Positions 48,266-57,289 of a stretch of DNA of 64,000 nt are shown piece after piece. Positions within the stretch are counted from its first letter, which is position 1. Each line of letters opens with the position of its first letter. Source of the DNA: Pseudomonas sp. UYIF39 (GTDB taxonomy: Bacteria; Pseudomonadota; Gammaproteobacteria; Pseudomonadales; Pseudomonadaceae); contig NZ_JALBYU010000003.1 of the NCBI RefSeq assembly GCF_029963765.1, positions 124,001 to 188,000 of the forward strand. Direction: 5' to 3'. A program made the translations under genes and the position numbers. Below the pieces are notes generated by a model. It saw only the letters and a list, made by a program, of their open reading frames with translations, was not told the origin of the DNA and searched no databases.

Positions 48266-48964
48266 ATGAGCAACGTCGACTACGCCGAAATCGCCAAATT
48301 CGAAGCCCTGGCCCATCGCTGGTGGGACCGCGAAAGCGAGTTCAAGCCGCTGCACGACATCAACCCGCTGCGGGTCAACTGGATTGACGAGCGGGTCAAT
48401 CTGGCCGGCAAGAAAGTCCTCGACGTCGGTTGCGGCGGCGGCATTCTCAGCGAAGCCATGGCCCAGCGCGGCGCTACCGTCATGGGCATCGACATGGGCG
48501 AAGCGCCGCTGGCGGTCGCGCAACTGCATCAACTGGAATCCGGCGTGAGCGTCGAATACCGGCAGATCACCGCCGAAGCGCTGGCTGAAGAAATGCCCGA
48601 GCAGTTCGACGTGGTCACCTGCCTGGAAATGCTCGAGCACGTACCGGACCCGTCTTCGGTAATCCGCGCCTGCTTCCGTATGGTGAAACCCGGTGGCCAG
48701 GTGTTCTTTTCCACCATCAACCGCAACCCGAAGGCGTACCTGTTCGCCATCGTCGGCGCGGAATACATCATGAAGCTGCTGCCGCGCGGCACCCACGACT
48801 TCAAGAAATTCATCCGCCCTTCGGAGCTGGGTGCCTGGAGCCGCATGGCCGGCCTGACCGTCAAGGACATCATCGGCCTGACGTACAACCCGCTGACCAA
48901 GCACTACAAACTGGCCTCCGACGTGGACGTCAACTACATGATCCAGACCCTGCGCGAGGAGTAA
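48266..48964 (+). CDS. ubiG: Ubiquinone biosynthesis O-methyltransferase
   Basis: This 232-residue protein contains [20 protein letters not shown], the SAM loop [36 protein letters not shown] and [20 protein letters not shown]. These are specific for UbiG. It carries out both O-methylations in ubiquinone synthesis. It starts a tight run ubiG-mupP-yciK, with four bases between ubiG and mupP. Confidence 0.96.
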   Translation: MSNVDYAEIAKFEALAHRWWDRESEFKPLHDINPLRVNWIDERVNLAGKKVLDVGCGGGILSEAMAQRGATVMGIDMGEAPLAVAQLHQLESGVSVEYRQITAEALAEEMPEQFDVVTCLEMLEHVPDPSSVIRACFRMVKPGGQVFFSTINRNPKAYLFAIVGAEYIMKLLPRGTHDFKKFIRPSELGAWSRMAGLTVKDIIGLTYNPLTKHYKLASDVDVNYMIQTLREE

Positions 48965-48968
48965 GCCG

Positions 48969-49640
48969 ATGCGTATAAGAGCAGTTCTTTTCGACATGGA
49001 CGGCACCCTGCTCGACACCGCGCCGGACTTCATTGCGATCTGTCAGGCGATGCGAGCCGACCGCGGCCTGCCGCCGATGAACGACAAACACATTCGCGAC
49101 GAGATCTCCGGCGGCGCCAAGGCAATGGTCGCCGTGACCTTCTCCATGGACCCGGAATCACCGGGTTTCGAGGAATTACGCCTGGAGTTTCTGGAGCGCT
49201 ACCTCGCCGGTTGCGCGGTTCACAGCAAACTCTTCGACGGCATGGGCGAACTGCTGGCCGACATCGAAAAGGCCAACCTGATCTGGGGCGTGGTCACCAA
49301 CAAGCCGCTGCGGTTCGCCGAGCCGATCATGCAGCAGCTTGGCCTGGCCGAGCGCTCGGCGTTGTTGATCTGCCCGGACCATGTGAAGAACAGCAAACCG
49401 GACCCCGAACCGTTGATCCTGGCGTGCAAGATGCTCGACCTGGACCCGGCCAGCGTATTGTTCGTGGGTGATGACCTGCGCGATATCGAATCCGGTCGCG
49501 ATGCCGGCACCAAGACGGCCGCCGTGACCTATGGCTACATTCATCCGGACGATAACCCGAGGCATTGGGGCGCGGACGTGGTGGTCGATCATCCGCTGGA
49601 GTTGCGCAAGGTGCTGGATAGCGCTTTGTGCAGTTGCTGA
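48969..49640 (+). CDS. mupP: N-acetylmuramic acid 6-phosphate phosphatase MupP (HAD family)
   Basis: This 223-residue HAD phosphatase has [17 protein letters not shown] (nucleophile Asp), [19 protein letters not shown] (Lys) and [18 protein letters not shown]. The ubiG-mupP-yciK order is that of the Pseudomonas putida gene shown to dephosphorylate MurNAc-6-phosphate in cell-wall recycling. An alternative reading as phosphoglycolate phosphatase (gph) is common for homologues, but context favours MupP. Confidence 0.88.
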   Translation: MRIRAVLFDMDGTLLDTAPDFIAICQAMRADRGLPPMNDKHIRDEISGGAKAMVAVTFSMDPESPGFEELRLEFLERYLAGCAVHSKLFDGMGELLADIEKANLIWGVVTNKPLRFAEPIMQQLGLAERSALLICPDHVKNSKPDPEPLILACKMLDLDPASVLFVGDDLRDIESGRDAGTKTAAVTYGYIHPDDNPRHWGADVVVDHPLELRKVLDSALCSC

Positions 49641-49670
49641 GCCTGTTTTCTGATTTGTTGAGGGGTTTTT

Positions 49671-50411
49671 ATGTTTGATTATTCCGCCCGCCCAGAACTG
49701 CTCAAGGACCGGGTCATCCTGGTCACCGGCGCTGGCCGTGGCATCGGCGCTGCCGCCGCGAAAACCTTTGCCGCGCACGGCGCCACTGTGCTGTTGCTGG
49801 GCAAGACCGAAGCCAACCTGACTCAGGTCTACGACGAAATCGAAGCCGCCGGCCATCCACAACCGGCCGTGATCCCGTTCAACCTGGAAACCGCCCTGCC
49901 CCATCAATACGATGAGCTGGCCGCGATGATCGAAACCGAATTCGGCCACCTCGACGGTTTGCTGCACAACGCGTCGATCATTGGCCCGCGTACGCCGATC
50001 GAGCAGTTGTCCGGCGAAAACTTCATGCGCGTCATGCACGTCAACGTCAACGCCATGTTCATGCTCACCTCTACCCTGCTGCCGCTACTCAAGCTGTCCC
50101 AGGACGCCTCGGTGGTGTTCACCTCCAGCAGCGTCGGCCGCAAGGGGCGTGCGTATTGGGGCGCTTATGGCGTTTCCAAGTTTGCCACCGAAGGCTTGAT
50201 GCAAACCCTGGCCGACGAAGTCGACACCGTGGCACCGGTGCGCTCCAACAGCATCAACCCGGGCGCCACCCGCACCAGCATGCGCGCCCAGGCTTACCCG
50301 GGTGAAAATCCGCTGAACAACCCGACGCCCGAGGAGATCATGCCGGTCTACCTCTACCTGATGGGTCCGGACAGCACCGGCATCAACGGCCAGGCGTTCA
50401 ACGCTCAGTAA
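49671..50411 (+). CDS. YciK-family short-chain oxidoreductase
   Basis: This 246-residue classical SDR has VILVTGAGRGIGAAAAKTFA, GLLHNASIIGPRTPIEQLSG, the catalytic YWGAYGVSKFATEGLMQTLA and RSNSINPGATRTSMRAQAYP. It fits the YciK family. The substrate is unknown. It is 30 bases after mupP and probably co-transcribed with ubiG. Confidence 0.9.
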   Translation: MFDYSARPELLKDRVILVTGAGRGIGAAAAKTFAAHGATVLLLGKTEANLTQVYDEIEAAGHPQPAVIPFNLETALPHQYDELAAMIETEFGHLDGLLHNASIIGPRTPIEQLSGENFMRVMHVNVNAMFMLTSTLLPLLKLSQDASVVFTSSSVGRKGRAYWGAYGVSKFATEGLMQTLADEVDTVAPVRSNSINPGATRTSMRAQAYPGENPLNNPTPEEIMPVYLYLMGPDSTGINGQAFNAQ

Positions 50412-50781
50412 CGCCCGCGCGTCGCTTTTGTGCCGCGACGGCTTCCCGTCGCGGCACTCAAAGAGCGTCGCAACTACACAGGTGGCAGTCAAACAACTGC
50501 CACTGCTTTCAGAAAAATTTTTAACCAACCATCAAGATATTGATTTATAACGTTTTTTATTCGACTGAACTGAATGGCACGACTTTCGCTCTAAATTTGC
50601 TCAGACACGCAGTGTGAAAGCAAACGGGCGGACGCCTGAGCTGATGAGTTACTCATCGTCGGCAAAGCGGACTAAACTTGCGCCAAACGTCCTACGGGAC
50701 TGATGGATCAGTATGACGCGCAGCCCAAAGCCGCTCTCACCCAGCCTGTAAGACAGCTTACTGCTTAGGGGCGCATGCCAT
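50412..50781. other. Intergenic region between yciK and the diguanylate cyclase
   Basis: It begins with the perfect hairpin listed separately. The remaining ~320 bases are AT-rich around 50515-50600 and contain no gene; they presumably include the cyclase promoter, though no box pair stands out. Confidence 0.35.
50430..50457 (+). terminator. Perfect 12-bp hairpin after yciK
   Basis: GTGCCGCGACGG (50430-50441), loop CTTC, CCGTCGCGGCAC (50446-50457). It lies 19 bases after the yciK stop. It lacks a T-run, so it may be a REP-like element or an RNA-stabilising structure rather than a true terminator. Confidence 0.5.
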
Positions 50782-51708
50782 ATGAAATCACCTTCCCAGA
50801 CCAACGCAATTGACTTAGATGTTGCCAAATTGCAACGCCTGGGCTTTGGTCAGCAGCCTACCCTCATCGAGAGGCCCGTCAGTCTTGCGCAACTGCGCCA
50901 GCAACTGAGCCTGCAGCTGCAAACCAGTCTTGAGCCGCAACGCATTCTCGGGCTCTTCTTCCGTGAGATTCAGCGACTGGTACCGCTCGACGCCTTGACG
51001 TACGAGCACACGCCCAGTGACTTGCGCCTGGAATTCGGCCTGCGCGGCCATCATTCGATCAGCTACAGCCTAAGCCATGAAGGCGAGCACCTGGGTGAAC
51101 TGGTATTCCGCCGCAATCAGCGTTTCAGTGAGCAGGAACAAGGCAACCTCGAGTCGCTGCTCTCCGCATTGCTGTATCCGATGCGCAATGCCTTGCTCTA
51201 CCGCGCTGCCACCCAAAGCGCCCTGCGCGATCCGCTTACGGACACCGGCAACCGAATCGCCATGGATCAGACTCTGCAACGGGAAATCGAGATGTCCCGT
51301 CGGCATCTGCAACCCTTGTCGCTGCTGATGCTGGACATCGATCACTTCAAACACATCAATGACAACCACGGGCACAGCGCCGGCGATGACGTGCTCAAGG
51401 CCGTTGCAGGCTCGATCAAAAACCAGTTGCGCAACGTGGACATGGTCTTCCGGTTTGGTGGCGAAGAGTTCCTGATCCTGCTTTCCAACACCAACCGCGA
51501 AGCGGCCGCCATGGTTGGCGAACGACTGCGATTTGCAGTGCAGGCAGAGGAATATTCGGCCGACGGCCATGCGATCGAGCTGACGGTCAGCCTTGGCTGC
51601 TCGACGCTATTGCCCGGCGAGTCTGCCGAGAGCCTGTTGCGACGGGCCGACAGTGCGTTGTATGTGGCCAAGCGCGAGGGACGTAACCGGTTGGCGATGG
51701 CGGGTTAA
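50782..51708 (+). CDS. GGDEF diguanylate cyclase
   Basis: This 308-residue protein lacks membrane segments. Residues ~40-150 resemble a GAF-type sensor (LGLFFREIQRLVPLDALTYE). The GGDEF domain runs from ~155 (DPLTDTGNRIAMDQTL), with LSLLMLDIDHFKHIND and the active site RFGGEEFLILL. RNVD five residues before GGEEF is an intact inhibitory I-site, so product feedback is expected. It should make cyclic di-GMP; the input signal is unknown. It is convergent with the MFS-acyltransferase gene. Confidence 0.92.
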   Translation: MKSPSQTNAIDLDVAKLQRLGFGQQPTLIERPVSLAQLRQQLSLQLQTSLEPQRILGLFFREIQRLVPLDALTYEHTPSDLRLEFGLRGHHSISYSLSHEGEHLGELVFRRNQRFSEQEQGNLESLLSALLYPMRNALLYRAATQSALRDPLTDTGNRIAMDQTLQREIEMSRRHLQPLSLLMLDIDHFKHINDNHGHSAGDDVLKAVAGSIKNQLRNVDMVFRFGGEEFLILLSNTNREAAAMVGERLRFAVQAEEYSADGHAIELTVSLGCSTLLPGESAESLLRRADSALYVAKREGRNRLAMAG

Positions 51709-51756
51709 TGCCCACCAGAGCGGGCACGCCTTGATAGCGGCCCGCAACGAAAGGAA

Positions 51757-53631
51757 TTAGCGCACAGCGCCGCGTAATTCCCTCACCAACCCTTGCAACC
51801 GGGCTGGTTCCGCCACTTCAACCGACACCGCCGGCCCTGCCACCAGCGTCACCCGTGACCACAACCGGCGGAACACGCCCTTTTGCGGATCGCGGCTGAA
51901 GAAGCTCCCCCACAAACCTTGCAATGCCAACGGAATCACCGGCACCGGCGTCTCTTCGAGAATCCGCGTCAGCCCGCCCTTGAACTCGTTGATCTCGCCA
52001 TCGGCTGTCAATTTGCCCTCAGGGAAGATGCACACCAATTCGCCGTCCTTCAGATACTGAGCAATGCGCGTGAAGGCTTTTTCGTAGATCTGAATGTCTT
52101 CCTGGCGCCCCGCGATCGGAATGGTCCCGGCCGTGCGGAAGATGAAGTTCAGCACTGGCAAGTTATAGATCTTGTAATACATCACAAAGCGAATCGGCCG
52201 ACGCACCGCGCCGCCAATCAGCAAGGCATCAACGAAGGACACGTGATTGCACACCAGCAACGCCACACCTTCATCGGGAATCAACTGCAGATTGCGATGC
52301 TCCACGCGGTACATGGAATGGCTGAGCAGCCAGATCATGAAGCGCATGCTGAACTCGGGGACGATGCTGAAGATGTAGGCGTTGACGCCGATGTTCAGCA
52401 GCGACACCACCAGGAACAACTGCGGGATCGACAGCTTGACCATGCTCAGCAAGACGATCGAGACAATCGCCGAGACCACCATGAACAACGCGTTGAGAAT
52501 GTTGTTGGCGGCAATCACCCGCGCCCGCTCGTTCTCGTGGGTCCGTGACTGAATCAGCGCGTACAGCGGCACGATGTAGAAACCGCCGAACACCCCAAGC
52601 CCGAGAATGTCGATCAACACCAGCCAGGCATGGCCAAAACCCAGGACTTCGATCCAGCCATGGCCTATCACGCTGTCTGGAATTCCACCTGAATGCCACC
52701 ACAGCAGCAAACCAAACACCGTCAGACCGAAAGAGCCGAACGGCACCAGACCGATCTCGACTTTGCGACCAGACAGTTTTTCGCAGAGCATCGAACCGAG
52801 TGCGATACCGACCGAGAACACCGTAAGAATCAGCGTCACCACGGTTTCGTCGCCGTGCATCCACTCCTTGGCATAGGCCGGGATCTGCGTCAGATAAATC
52901 GCCCCGACAAACCAGAACCACGAGTTGCCGACAATCGAGCGCGACACCGCTGGGGTCTGTCCCAAGCCCAGCTTCAACGTGGCCCAGGACTGGCTGAAAA
53001 TGTTCCAGTTCAGACGCATTTCCGGGGAGGCGGCCGCAGCCCGTGGAATGCTGCGACTGGCCAGATAGCCGAGCACCGCAACACCGATGATCGCCGTGGA
53101 GACGATCGGCGCGTAATGAATGGAGGACATCATGATCCCGGCACCGATGGTCCCGGCGAGGATCGCCAGGAAGGTACCCATTTCCACGAGGCCGTTGCCA
53201 CCCACCAGCTCTTCGTCACGCAAGGCCTGCGGCAGGATCGAGTATTTCACCGGCCCGAACAGCGCTGAGTGAGTGCCCATGGCAAACAGCGCCACCAGCA
53301 TCAGCGACAGGTGATCGAACATGAAACCGACTGCGCCTACCGCCATGATGGCGATTTCCCCGAGCTTGATCAGACGGATCAGCGCGTCCTTGGCGAACTT
53401 TTCCCCGAACTGCCCGGCCAGTGCCGAGAACAGGAAGAACGGCAGGATGAACAGCAGCGCACACAGGTTGACCCAGATCGAGCGGTCACCGTCGATAGTC
53501 AACTTGTAGAGAATGGCGAGAATCAGCGACTGCTTGAAGATGTTGTCGTTGAACGCCCCGAGCGACTGCGTGACGAAGAATGGCAGGAAGCGCCGGGTGC
53601 GAAGCAAGGTGAACTGTGAGGGGTGACTCAT
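51757..53631 (-). CDS. MFS transporter fused to a PlsC-type acyltransferase
   Basis: This protein has 624 residues. Residues 1-~410 form an MFS transporter with about twelve helices (FFVTQSLGAFNDNIFKQSL, the LplT-like start). Residues ~430-620 form a lysophospholipid acyltransferase (VALLVCNHVSFVDALLIGG with the NHxxxxD motif, CIFPEGKLTADGEINEFKGG). This is the LplT-Aas arrangement without the acyl-ACP synthetase part. It probably flips and reacylates lysophospholipids at the inner membrane. Confidence 0.88.
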   Translation of the reverse strand: MSHPSQFTLLRTRRFLPFFVTQSLGAFNDNIFKQSLILAILYKLTIDGDRSIWVNLCALLFILPFFLFSALAGQFGEKFAKDALIRLIKLGEIAIMAVGAVGFMFDHLSLMLVALFAMGTHSALFGPVKYSILPQALRDEELVGGNGLVEMGTFLAILAGTIGAGIMMSSIHYAPIVSTAIIGVAVLGYLASRSIPRAAAASPEMRLNWNIFSQSWATLKLGLGQTPAVSRSIVGNSWFWFVGAIYLTQIPAYAKEWMHGDETVVTLILTVFSVGIALGSMLCEKLSGRKVEIGLVPFGSFGLTVFGLLLWWHSGGIPDSVIGHGWIEVLGFGHAWLVLIDILGLGVFGGFYIVPLYALIQSRTHENERARVIAANNILNALFMVVSAIVSIVLLSMVKLSIPQLFLVVSLLNIGVNAYIFSIVPEFSMRFMIWLLSHSMYRVEHRNLQLIPDEGVALLVCNHVSFVDALLIGGAVRRPIRFVMYYKIYNLPVLNFIFRTAGTIPIAGRQEDIQIYEKAFTRIAQYLKDGELVCIFPEGKLTADGEINEFKGGLTRILEETPVPVIPLALQGLWGSFFSRDPQKGVFRRLWSRVTLVAGPAVSVEVAEPARLQGLVRELRGAVR

Positions 53632-53729
53632 CTTCCATGTGTCCCTGATGTTGGGTAGAGAGTGGCGTGGATGCAGTTATTGGAATGTCCAACGGCGATC
53701 CAGGCCACACATTACCTAAAACTTGCAGG

Positions 53730-54881
53730 TTATTTTTTTAAACCTGCAATGCACGGCGAGACAAACAACTCACCCCGCCAGGCGCCCTGCACTGTCCGTT
53801 TGGCGACGATCAGCCACATCACCGCCAGCAACACCACCAGCACACAACCGAAGGCGCTGAAAAACGTCAGGTTCAAGATGCTGGCCAGTTTCAACGTCGC
53901 CAGGGAATAGACGCCCAACGGAAAGGTGAAACCCCACCAGCCGAGGTTGAAAGGAATACCGACGCGCAAGTAACGCGCAGTGATGAGCACTGCAATCAGC
54001 ATCCACCAAAGACCAAAGCCCCACAGGGTGATCCCGGCCACCAACCCCAGCCCTGCGGCGATTTCACCGATGCCCGGCAGACCGTTGGCAGCGAAGATCG
54101 CCGGCGCATCGGCGCCCAGCAGCAACATGCCCAACGCCCCGGTGCCGATAGGCCCCAGCGCCAGCCAACTGGAGGCGGCCATGTTTTCGTGAGGCAGTTT
54201 ATGCAGTGCCATGCGCAGCAACAGAATGGTCAGAATGCTGAACGCAACCGGTAGGGAAAAGGCCCAGAGCACGTAGCTGGTCACCAGAATCACCAGTTGC
54301 GAATGGGCATCGGCCAGGTGCGGTGCCAGCAGACCACCGCTGGCGGCCGCCACTTCTGCTGCCACCACCGGCAACAGCCAGACAGCGGTCATCTGGTCGA
54401 TGCTGTGTTCCTGACGGGTGAACATCAGGTAGGGAATCAGCACGCCGCACGCCACAGACATCGCCACATCCAGCCACCACAGCACCTCGGCGACATGAAT
54501 CACGCCCTCGCCCCAACGCGGCAGACCGAACACCAGAAAACCATTGATGATGGTCGCCAGGCCCATGGGGATGGTGCCAAAAAACATCGAAACCGTGGAG
54601 TGACCGAAAATCCGCCGCGCCTCATCGAAAAACAGCGCCCAACGCGCCGCATACATAACCGTGAATAAAACGAATAGCACAATATTGAACAGCCAAAGGG
54701 CTTCGGCAATCGCGTGTAAACCGGCATTTGCGCCAGGCAGCTGCGCCAGCGCCAACGCCAGCACACCGGTGCCCATGGTGGCGGCGAACCAGTTCGGCGT
54801 GAACTGGCGGATGACTTCACGCGGATGCTGCAAATGACTGAATGGTTTGAAACCGGCTGGGGCGGTGTTGGGGCATGTCAT
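53730..54881 (-). CDS. TDT-family (TehA/SLAC1-like) transporter
   Basis: This 383-residue protein has about ten transmembrane helices. FTPNWFAATMGTGVLALALA, near the N-terminus, and WFNL/WWGF-type turns (GIPFNLGWWGFTFPLGVYSL) match the voltage-dependent anion channel/tellurite-resistance TDT family. Members carry anions, dicarboxylates or sulfite. The substrate cannot be assigned here. The ATG at 54881 follows AGGAG. Confidence 0.85.
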   Translation of the reverse strand: MTCPNTAPAGFKPFSHLQHPREVIRQFTPNWFAATMGTGVLALALAQLPGANAGLHAIAEALWLFNIVLFVLFTVMYAARWALFFDEARRIFGHSTVSMFFGTIPMGLATIINGFLVFGLPRWGEGVIHVAEVLWWLDVAMSVACGVLIPYLMFTRQEHSIDQMTAVWLLPVVAAEVAAASGGLLAPHLADAHSQLVILVTSYVLWAFSLPVAFSILTILLLRMALHKLPHENMAASSWLALGPIGTGALGMLLLGADAPAIFAANGLPGIGEIAAGLGLVAGITLWGFGLWWMLIAVLITARYLRVGIPFNLGWWGFTFPLGVYSLATLKLASILNLTFFSAFGCVLVVLLAVMWLIVAKRTVQGAWRGELFVSPCIAGLKK

Positions 54882-54986
54882 GGTGAACTCCTGTCCTCTG
54901 TTGAGGTGGAGCTCATGGTAGATCCGAATCGAATATCGATATAACGGGTAATATCTCTAACTGTTATCTGTTTTGCAGATATGACG

Positions 54987-55298
54987 TCAAACGCTGCCTT
55001 CAGTTTCGATCACCAGGATTCTTGCCGCACCCTGCGGATGGGCAACGTGTTCGGTGCCGACGTCGGCATAGAAGATATCTCCTACACCCAACATCACTTC
55101 TTTCTCCTGCCCTTCTTCGCGATAACGCATCTGCACTTGACCATCCAGCACCACGAACACTTCTTGACCATCATTGATGTGCCATTTATAGGGCTGATCG
55201 GTCCAGTGCAAACGCGTGGTGATGCCGTTCATTTTGGCGATATCCAAAGCGCCCCAGGCACGGTCAGCGGTGAAGGATTTGCTGCGGATGATTTTCAT
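54987..55298 (-). CDS. Small cupin protein
   Basis: This 103-residue single cupin domain contains YKWHINDGQEVFVVLDGQVQ and LGVGDIFYADVGTEHVAHP, which hold the metal-binding His and Glu residues. ATG 55298 (MKIIRSKSF) is the natural start. It is 42 bases after the MFS gene and likely co-transcribed with it. Its substrate or ligand is unknown. Confidence 0.75.
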   Translation of the reverse strand: MKIIRSKSFTADRAWGALDIAKMNGITTRLHWTDQPYKWHINDGQEVFVVLDGQVQMRYREEGQEKEVMLGVGDIFYADVGTEHVAHPQGAARILVIETEGSV

Positions 55299-55340
55299 GC
55301 GTCGGTCGGTCGAAATGTATGGCGGTGCCAAGGCTAGCGG

Positions 55341-56534
55341 TCATCGAACATCGACGCCACAGACTTTCACCGACTGCTGACGCATCAACGCGAACAGAGC
55401 GCTGACCGAGAGAATAATCAGCACCGCGCCGTAACCATCGGTGGTGGCCACCAGCCCGAAGGTCTGGGTCAAGTTCCCGGCCAGCAACGACGGCAAGCAG
55501 AAAGCTAGATAACTGAGCACGTAGTAAGCCGACATCAACCCTGCCCGTTCATGGGGCAGCGCCAGCGGCACGACGCTGCGCAATGCACCGAGGAAACCGG
55601 CGCCGAAACCGCAGCCGGCCACCAGTGTCCCGACAAAAAACAGTGGCAGGCTAGCGCTGTGCACCGCCATCAGAATAAGTGCGACGCCGACGGGCAGCAG
55701 ACTGCCGCCTAATCGCAAAACCTTGTCGGCCGGCCGATCGCGCAGGGTGTAGATCATCAACGCACCGGTTACCGTCAACACGGCGACCGTCGCACCGCCA
55801 ATCAGATTTGAGGTCGATCCCGTGGCCGTGCGCACCAGAGACGGTGCCAAAGAAGCGTAAAAACCACCGAGCGCCCACACCGCGATGTTGATCGGCAGCA
55901 CCAGCCACAACGCACGTCGCGCCTGGACTGGCACATGCAAGGTTGGGCGCAGCGAAGCCCAAGCCCCCGGCTGCGGGCTGACGCTTTCCGGCAAACGCCA
56001 GACGTACAGCGCCTGCATCACAAACAGCGCGAGCAACACCCAATAGGTCAACTGCAATGGCAGCGGTGCAAACTCGGCCAACAAGCCGCAGCCCATGGCG
56101 CCCGACGCCATGCCCAGCAACGGCGCCACACTGTTGACCAGCGGCCCTTGCTCTCGATCAGTGTCCAACAGCGCAGCACTCAATACGGCAGTGGCCATCC
56201 CCGTAGCAAAACCTTGAAGCACTCGTGCGCTGATTAACCAGGCGACACTGTCTGCATTGATAAACAGCAGCATCGCCAGAATGTTAAACATCACAGCGGT
56301 GAAGATCACCGGTTTGCGCCCCAGGTAATCCGAGAGCGAACCGACCGTGAGCAATGCCGCCAGCAAGCTGATGGCGTACACGCCGAAAATCACGGTCAGG
56401 GTCGCTGCCGAGAATTGCAGGTGTTCCTGGTACAGGTGATACAACGGCGTCGGCGCCGTGGACGCCGCGAGAAAACTGAGTAAGGTGATCGCCAGAAACC
56501 ACAGGCTTGAACGTTTAGACGCTGAACGAGACAT
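55341..56534 (-). CDS. MFS transporter (drug-efflux-like)
   Basis: This 397-residue protein has twelve predicted helices, with GSLSDYLGRKPVIFTAV as the MFS A motif and ISARVLQGFATGMATAVLSA. ATG 56534 follows GGAG by seven bases; the GGAG is inside one arm of a perfect 18-bp inverted repeat. It is divergent from a TetR regulator, the classic layout for a repressed efflux pump. The substrate is unknown. Confidence 0.87.
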   Translation of the reverse strand: MSRSASKRSSLWFLAITLLSFLAASTAPTPLYHLYQEHLQFSAATLTVIFGVYAISLLAALLTVGSLSDYLGRKPVIFTAVMFNILAMLLFINADSVAWLISARVLQGFATGMATAVLSAALLDTDREQGPLVNSVAPLLGMASGAMGCGLLAEFAPLPLQLTYWVLLALFVMQALYVWRLPESVSPQPGAWASLRPTLHVPVQARRALWLVLPINIAVWALGGFYASLAPSLVRTATGSTSNLIGGATVAVLTVTGALMIYTLRDRPADKVLRLGGSLLPVGVALILMAVHSASLPLFFVGTLVAGCGFGAGFLGALRSVVPLALPHERAGLMSAYYVLSYLAFCLPSLLAGNLTQTFGLVATTDGYGAVLIILSVSALFALMRQQSVKVCGVDVR

Positions 56535-56535
56535 G

Positions 56536-56580
56536 AGCACACTCCGCAAAAGCTAACTTTTTGCTTTTGCGGAGTGTGCT
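56536..56580. promoter_or_regulatory. Perfect 18-bp inverted repeat between MFS and tetR genes
   Basis: AGCACACTCCGCAAAAGC (56536-56553) and GCTTTTGCGGAGTGTGCT (56563-56580) are exact complements around the nine-base loop TAACTTTTT. One arm covers the MFS ribosome-binding site. It may be an operator for the TetR protein, an RNA hairpin limiting MFS translation, or both. Confidence 0.75.
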
Positions 56581-56625
56581 ATTGGCTAGCGCTTAAAGCA
56601 AATTCTTTGTGTTAAGGTCCGATGC

Positions 56626-57165
56626 ATGGCTATTAAAGAAGGATTACGCCCCGGCGGCAGAAGCGCCCGGGTGCAAGAGTCGGTTCACTCGGCAGTCCGC
56701 GATCTTCTCGAAGAGCAGGACCGTACCACCGTGACCGTCCCGCAAATCGCTGCGCGCGCTGGCGTCACGCCGTCGACCATCTACCGGCGCTGGGGCGATT
56801 TGTCTGTGTTGTTGGCGGACGTCGCCCTCGCCCGAATGCGCCCCGAGAGTGAGCCGGCCAATACCGGTAGTCTGCACGGTGATGTGCGCGCCTGGGCCGA
56901 GCAGTATCTGGACGAGATGAGTTCAGAGCCCGGACGCAACATGTTGCGTGACGTGCAATGCAGCACCACACCGGCCCTTTGCGCGACGATCATTGGCGGG
57001 CAACTGCAGACGATTCTGGATCGTTACCCCGATCAGCCGAAGCCGAACGTTGATCGGCTGATTAACATGGTGGCGGCGCCGACGGTGTTTCGCATCCTGT
57101 TTTCAGCGGCGCCGCTGGAGGTTGAGGAATTGCATCGGTTGATCGAGATTGCGCTGGATCAGTAA
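56626..57165 (+). CDS. TetR-family transcriptional regulator
   Basis: This 179-residue protein has an N-terminal helix-turn-helix at ~18-62 (TVTVPQIAARAGVTPSTIYR, RWGDLSVLLADVA) and a C-terminal ligand domain of the TetR_C type. It is divergently arranged with the MFS transporter, which it probably represses. The inducer is unknown. Confidence 0.9.
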   Translation: MAIKEGLRPGGRSARVQESVHSAVRDLLEEQDRTTVTVPQIAARAGVTPSTIYRRWGDLSVLLADVALARMRPESEPANTGSLHGDVRAWAEQYLDEMSSEPGRNMLRDVQCSTTPALCATIIGGQLQTILDRYPDQPKPNVDRLINMVAAPTVFRILFSAAPLEVEELHRLIEIALDQ

Positions 57166-57289
57166 CGGCAAAATCCACACTGCGACACCCCGCCGCGCCG
57201 CGACCTTGGTCGACACTGACTAACCCCTGCCATCGTGCGAGACTGTCTGTCCGGGCGGGAGTCCCGGGTGTCTTTTGTCTGGAGTTCCC

